Shown here: piece after piece, positions 61,682 to 64,000 of the stretch
Numbering within the stretch: position 1 is the first letter of the stretch
Layout: each line of letters begins with the position of its first letter
DNA from: CAIQQQ01 sp040399685
GTDB taxonomy: Bacteria; Pseudomonadota; Alphaproteobacteria; Acetobacterales; Acetobacteraceae
Length of the DNA: 64,000 nt
Direction of reading: 5' to 3'
Assembly (NCBI GenBank): GCA_040399685.1
Contig: JBBART010000008.1
Span: 1 to 64,000 of the forward strand
Notes under the pieces: generated by a model
Database searches by the model: none
Seen by the model: only the letters and a program-made list of their open reading frames with translations
Told to the model about the DNA's origin: nothing
Translations under genes and position numbers: made by a program

Positions 61682-62026
61682 TTCGGAATGACTTTTTGTG
61701 CCTGTGTGCGGCAATTTGTTTTGAAATTATGATAATCTACGTATATGGATCGTATCATCGTTGTATTTTATTTATACAGTGTATTTCGAATGAAATACTC
61801 ACACTTAAGAGCTATTATACTTAATTTTGGATACCAGTTGGTCTGGGGCGATTTTTCGGCGGATGGGGTTGGTGCGGATAGACGCGTGCGCGAGGATTTT
61901 ATTCCTGGCTTGCCGCGCCACGCGACGCCGTCGCTATGATTCAAGGAGGTTCGGTCGTAGACGTAACCTGCGGTTCCGTGAGTGAATTCCGGAGGGAATT
62001 CACCCGCTTTGGAAAAGCATATGCCG
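61682..62026. other. Non-coding gap with AT-rich section
   Basis: This 345-bp gap lies between the lipoprotein start and the formamidase stop. It is AT-rich at 61,682-61,830, where the lipoprotein promoter probably lies. Short frames without motifs only. It contains the hairpin listed at 61,982-62,003. Confidence 0.4.
61982..62003. repeat. Perfect 9-bp hairpin downstream of the formamidase
   Basis: GTGAATTCC and GGAATTCAC pair perfectly around GGAG. The hairpin lies 24 bp past the formamidase stop (minus strand). It may end the urt-fmdA transcript or stabilise its 3' end; there is no following T-run. Confidence 0.5.
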
Positions 62027-62965
62027 TCAGAGGTATTTTTTCGCCAACATCATGTGAACGCCCTTGTTGCCGTCCACCGTCTGCGTCACCCGCAGGTCGC
62101 CGATCAGCGAGCACAACATATACGCCTGGTTGCGCGACAGGTTGGTGCGCAGGCAGACATGCTTGACCATCTCGCGCACCGCCTGCTTGGCAGCGTCGTC
62201 GAGATCTTCGTCGAGCCCGATCGACATCAGATGCGTGTCTGTTTCTGCGAATGGGTGCGATATATCGAGGTCGCTGCGCACCGTGAGGCGGAATGTGCCG
62301 ATGAGGCCGGTTTCCAGGGCGGTAATGCAGACCTCACCGTCGCCCTGCACGGCGTGGCCGTCGCCGGCGAAGAACAGCGCGCCTTCGTTGAACACCGGCA
62401 GATAGAGCGTGGTGCCGGGCTTGAGTTCCTTGTTGTCCATGTTGCCGCCGAAGCTGCGCGGCACCGGTGAGCCGCAGCGGCCCCAGGCCTTGGGGGGCGC
62501 GGTGGCGATGATGCCGAAGAACGGGTCCAGCGGCAGTTCGGTGCCCCAGGGCAGGGTTGTCACGTTGCGCGCACGGTCGATGGTGGGGTGGATGGTTTCG
62601 TAATCGGTGAACTCCTCGGGCAGCGTGCCGAGCAGCGGCAGGATGGCCACAAAGCCCCAGTCCATGGAGGGCTTGGCGTCGAGGATGTCGATCTGCAACG
62701 TGTCGCCAGGCTTGGCGCCGCGCACATAGACAGGCCCCGTCATGAAATGTGGTCCTGGGCCAGGCGGCAGGGCGTCGAGCGCGTTGAGATAGGCCTGCGG
62801 CACGCGCGACAGGTCGGCCGGCAGGGATTCACGGCCACCGGCGGGGAAGGAGGCGAGGGTGACGGTGTCGCCGGAGTCAATTTCCAGAATTGGCCGCGTG
62901 GTGGCGTCCAGATAGCCGAGCACCATGTTTTCGGGGGTATCGGCAATGTCGTGATGGGTGGCCAT
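62027..62965 (-). CDS. fmdA: Acetamidase/formamidase family amidohydrolase
   Basis: This 312-residue enzyme of the FmdA/AmdA family hydrolyses formamide or short-chain amides to ammonia and the acid. Family features are the N-terminal VTLASFPAGGRE, GPVYVRGAKPGDTLQIDI, PRSFGGNMDNKELKPGTTLYLPVFNEGALFFAGDGHAVQGDGE and the tail LRVTQTVDGNKGVH. I chose the ATG at 62965 because AGGAGA lies 7-8 nt upstream. It follows urtE by 20 bp on the same strand, so it is part of an amide/urea uptake operon. Import followed by deamination for nitrogen supply is the likely role; formamide against acetamide cannot be told from sequence. Confidence 0.88.
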   Translation of the reverse strand: MATHHDIADTPENMVLGYLDATTRPILEIDSGDTVTLASFPAGGRESLPADLSRVPQAYLNALDALPPGPGPHFMTGPVYVRGAKPGDTLQIDILDAKPSMDWGFVAILPLLGTLPEEFTDYETIHPTIDRARNVTTLPWGTELPLDPFFGIIATAPPKAWGRCGSPVPRSFGGNMDNKELKPGTTLYLPVFNEGALFFAGDGHAVQGDGEVCITALETGLIGTFRLTVRSDLDISHPFAETDTHLMSIGLDEDLDDAAKQAVREMVKHVCLRTNLSRNQAYMLCSLIGDLRVTQTVDGNKGVHMMLAKKYL

Positions 62966-62985
62966 GCGGCTTTCTCCTGTTCTGG

Positions 62986-63675
62986 TCAAACGACGATATA
63001 GGCGGCGAGGCTGTCGCGGCTCACGCTGCCGCGATCGCCTTCCTGGACCACGCCGCCACGCGACAGCACGACGAAATGGTCGGCCGCGGCGAGGGCGAAA
63101 TCGAGATATTGCTCCACCAGCACAATGGACATGCGGCCACGGAAACTGGTGATCACCTCCTCGATGCGGCTAACGATGGAGGGCTGGATGCCCTCGGTCG
63201 GCTCGTCGAGAATGAGCAGGCGCGGGCGGGTGACGAGCGCCCTGGCGATGGCAAGCTGCTGTTGCTGGCCGCCGCTGAGCTGGCCGCCGCCACGGCTCCA
63301 CATCTCACGCAGGATGGGAAACAACGCGACGGCTTCATCGATCTCGGCGGTGCCACTGCCATGCGGGCGGGCGGCGGCGCGCAGGTTGTCGGCCACTGAC
63401 AGGTCTGCGAAGATTTCGCGGCCTTGCGGCACATAGGCAATGCCGGCGCGGGAGCGGCGATGGGTGGGCCAGGCTGTGATGTCCGCACCGTCCAGCCGGA
63501 TGCTGCCGGCGCTGGGGGGCAGCAGGCCCATGATGCATTTCAGCAGCGTGGTTTTGCCCGCGCCGTTGCGGCCGAGCACGGCGACGCAGGCGCCGTCTGG
63601 CACCGTCAGGCGCACGTGGCGCAACACCTGGGCGGAGCCGTAATGCTGGTCGAGGCCGGTGATGTCGAGTTGCAT
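62986..63675 (-). CDS. urtE: Urea/short-chain amide ABC transporter ATPase UrtE
   Basis: This 229-residue LivF-like ATPase has Walker A GRNGAGKT (35-42), signature LSGGQQQQLAIARAL, Walker B LLILDEP followed by TEGIQPSIV, and the switch VEQYLDFA. The TEGIQPS and VEQYLDFA forms are typical of UrtE/FmdF rather than the branched-chain amino acid LivF. I chose the ATG at 63675, one base after the urtD stop, over a longer open frame that overlaps urtD. It energises import of urea or small amides together with UrtD and the permeases, which lie beyond the window. Confidence 0.88.
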   Translation of the reverse strand: MQLDITGLDQHYGSAQVLRHVRLTVPDGACVAVLGRNGAGKTTLLKCIMGLLPPSAGSIRLDGADITAWPTHRRSRAGIAYVPQGREIFADLSVADNLRAAARPHGSGTAEIDEAVALFPILREMWSRGGGQLSGGQQQQLAIARALVTRPRLLILDEPTEGIQPSIVSRIEEVITSFRGRMSIVLVEQYLDFALAAADHFVVLSRGGVVQEGDRGSVSRDSLAAYIVV

Positions 63676-63676
63676 G

Positions 63677-64000
63677 TCAGCGCCCCAGATAGACGTCGAT
63701 GACGCGCGGGTCCCGGCGGGCATCGGCCATGGCACCTTCGAACAGAATGCGCCCCTCATGCAGTACGGTGACGCGGTCTGCGATCAGTTCGACGAAATCC
63801 ATATCGTGCTCCACCACCACGATGGCGCGGTCCGGGGCGCGCAGCCGGCGGATGAGCGCGGCGGTGCGGCCGGTTTCTGCATCGGTGAGGCCGGCGACAG
63901 GTTCGTCCAGCATCAGCACGCGCGGGTGGGCGGCGAGCACCATGCCGATTTCCAGCCATTGCTTCTGGCCGTGGGCGAGGGTGCCGGCCTGTCGGTCCAG
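63677..64000 (-). CDS. urtD: Urea/short-chain amide ABC transporter ATPase UrtD, partial
   Basis: This is the C-terminal 107 residues of a LivG-like ATPase; the 5' part runs off the right edge. The segment LAHGQKQWLEIGMVLA replaces the usual LSGGQ signature, and DEPVAGLTDAET, VVVEHDMDFV and VTVLHEG follow; the HGQKQWLEI and GLTDAET forms are characteristic of UrtD. It ends in DPRVIDVYLGR. The stop is one base from the urtE start, so the two are translated from one transcript. Confidence 0.88.
   Translation of the reverse strand: MDRQAGTLAHGQKQWLEIGMVLAAHPRVLMLDEPVAGLTDAETGRTAALIRRLRAPDRAIVVVEHDMDFVELIADRVTVLHEGRILFEGAMADARRDPRVIDVYLGR

Noticed and set aside
62986..63675. UrtE called as branched-chain amino acid LivF
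   Set aside because: The TEGIQPS and VEQYLDFA forms, the UrtD-type neighbour and the formamidase favour the urea/amide branch.

Overview
The window is about 64 kb of GC-rich DNA. It looks like an alphaproteobacterium, possibly Rhodospirillales/Azospirillaceae-like. The reasons are an HfaABD-like holdfast-anchor gene set, a urea/amide ABC operon with a formamidase, and insertion sequences of types common in that class. The lineage is inference; no rRNA, tRNA, CRISPR array or phage gene was seen.

Layout. 1-1.8 kb is a pile-up of insertion-sequence remnants: an IS21-like end, an IS3 orfB fragment and an intact IS256-family transposase. 2.4-6.2 kb holds a divergent two-component pair, an OmpR-type regulator and a PAS-containing membrane histidine kinase. 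6.3-12.2 kb is a tightly overlapping minus-strand operon of three genes: an M50-like polytopic membrane protein fused to a HlyD adaptor, a shortened SecA-like ATPase, and a GAF-region/HlyD fusion. Divergent from it, 12.5-44.1 kb is one 10,529-residue ORF. That protein begins with a LEPR-XLL sorting motif, has a PATR-like region and an RTX calcium-binding patch, and ends in about 30 tandem repeats of about 137 residues. A TolC-like outer membrane protein, a periplasmic adaptor and an adenylate-forming enzyme follow on the plus strand to 48.1 kb.

48.3-55.7 kb is a second adhesin unit ordered like Caulobacter hfaA-hfaB-hfaD: a curlin-like secreted protein, a CsgG/HfaB-like lipoprotein with a Pro-rich tail, and a 1,701-residue beta-repeat adhesin closed by a strong terminator. 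55.8-57.1 kb encodes two small secreted proteins. 57.1-60.3 kb has a ligase remnant, a TPR/SPINDLY-type O-GlcNAc-transferase-like protein and a frameshifted methyltransferase. 60.5-61.7 kb has a MarR-like regulator and a lipoprotein gene broken at a G10 tract. The right edge, on the minus strand, carries urtD (partial), urtE and a formamidase.

How it may work. The most interesting reading is that the giant LEPR-XLL protein is the substrate of a dedicated export machine. That machine would combine a SecA-like motor, an M50/HlyD membrane protein, two further HlyD-type adaptors and TolC, and no ABC exporter is encoded here. The two-component pair and the GAF region could control it. The SPINDLY-like transferase could glycosylate one of the adhesins. 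These links rest on gene order, overlapping cistrons and domain logic, not on experiment.
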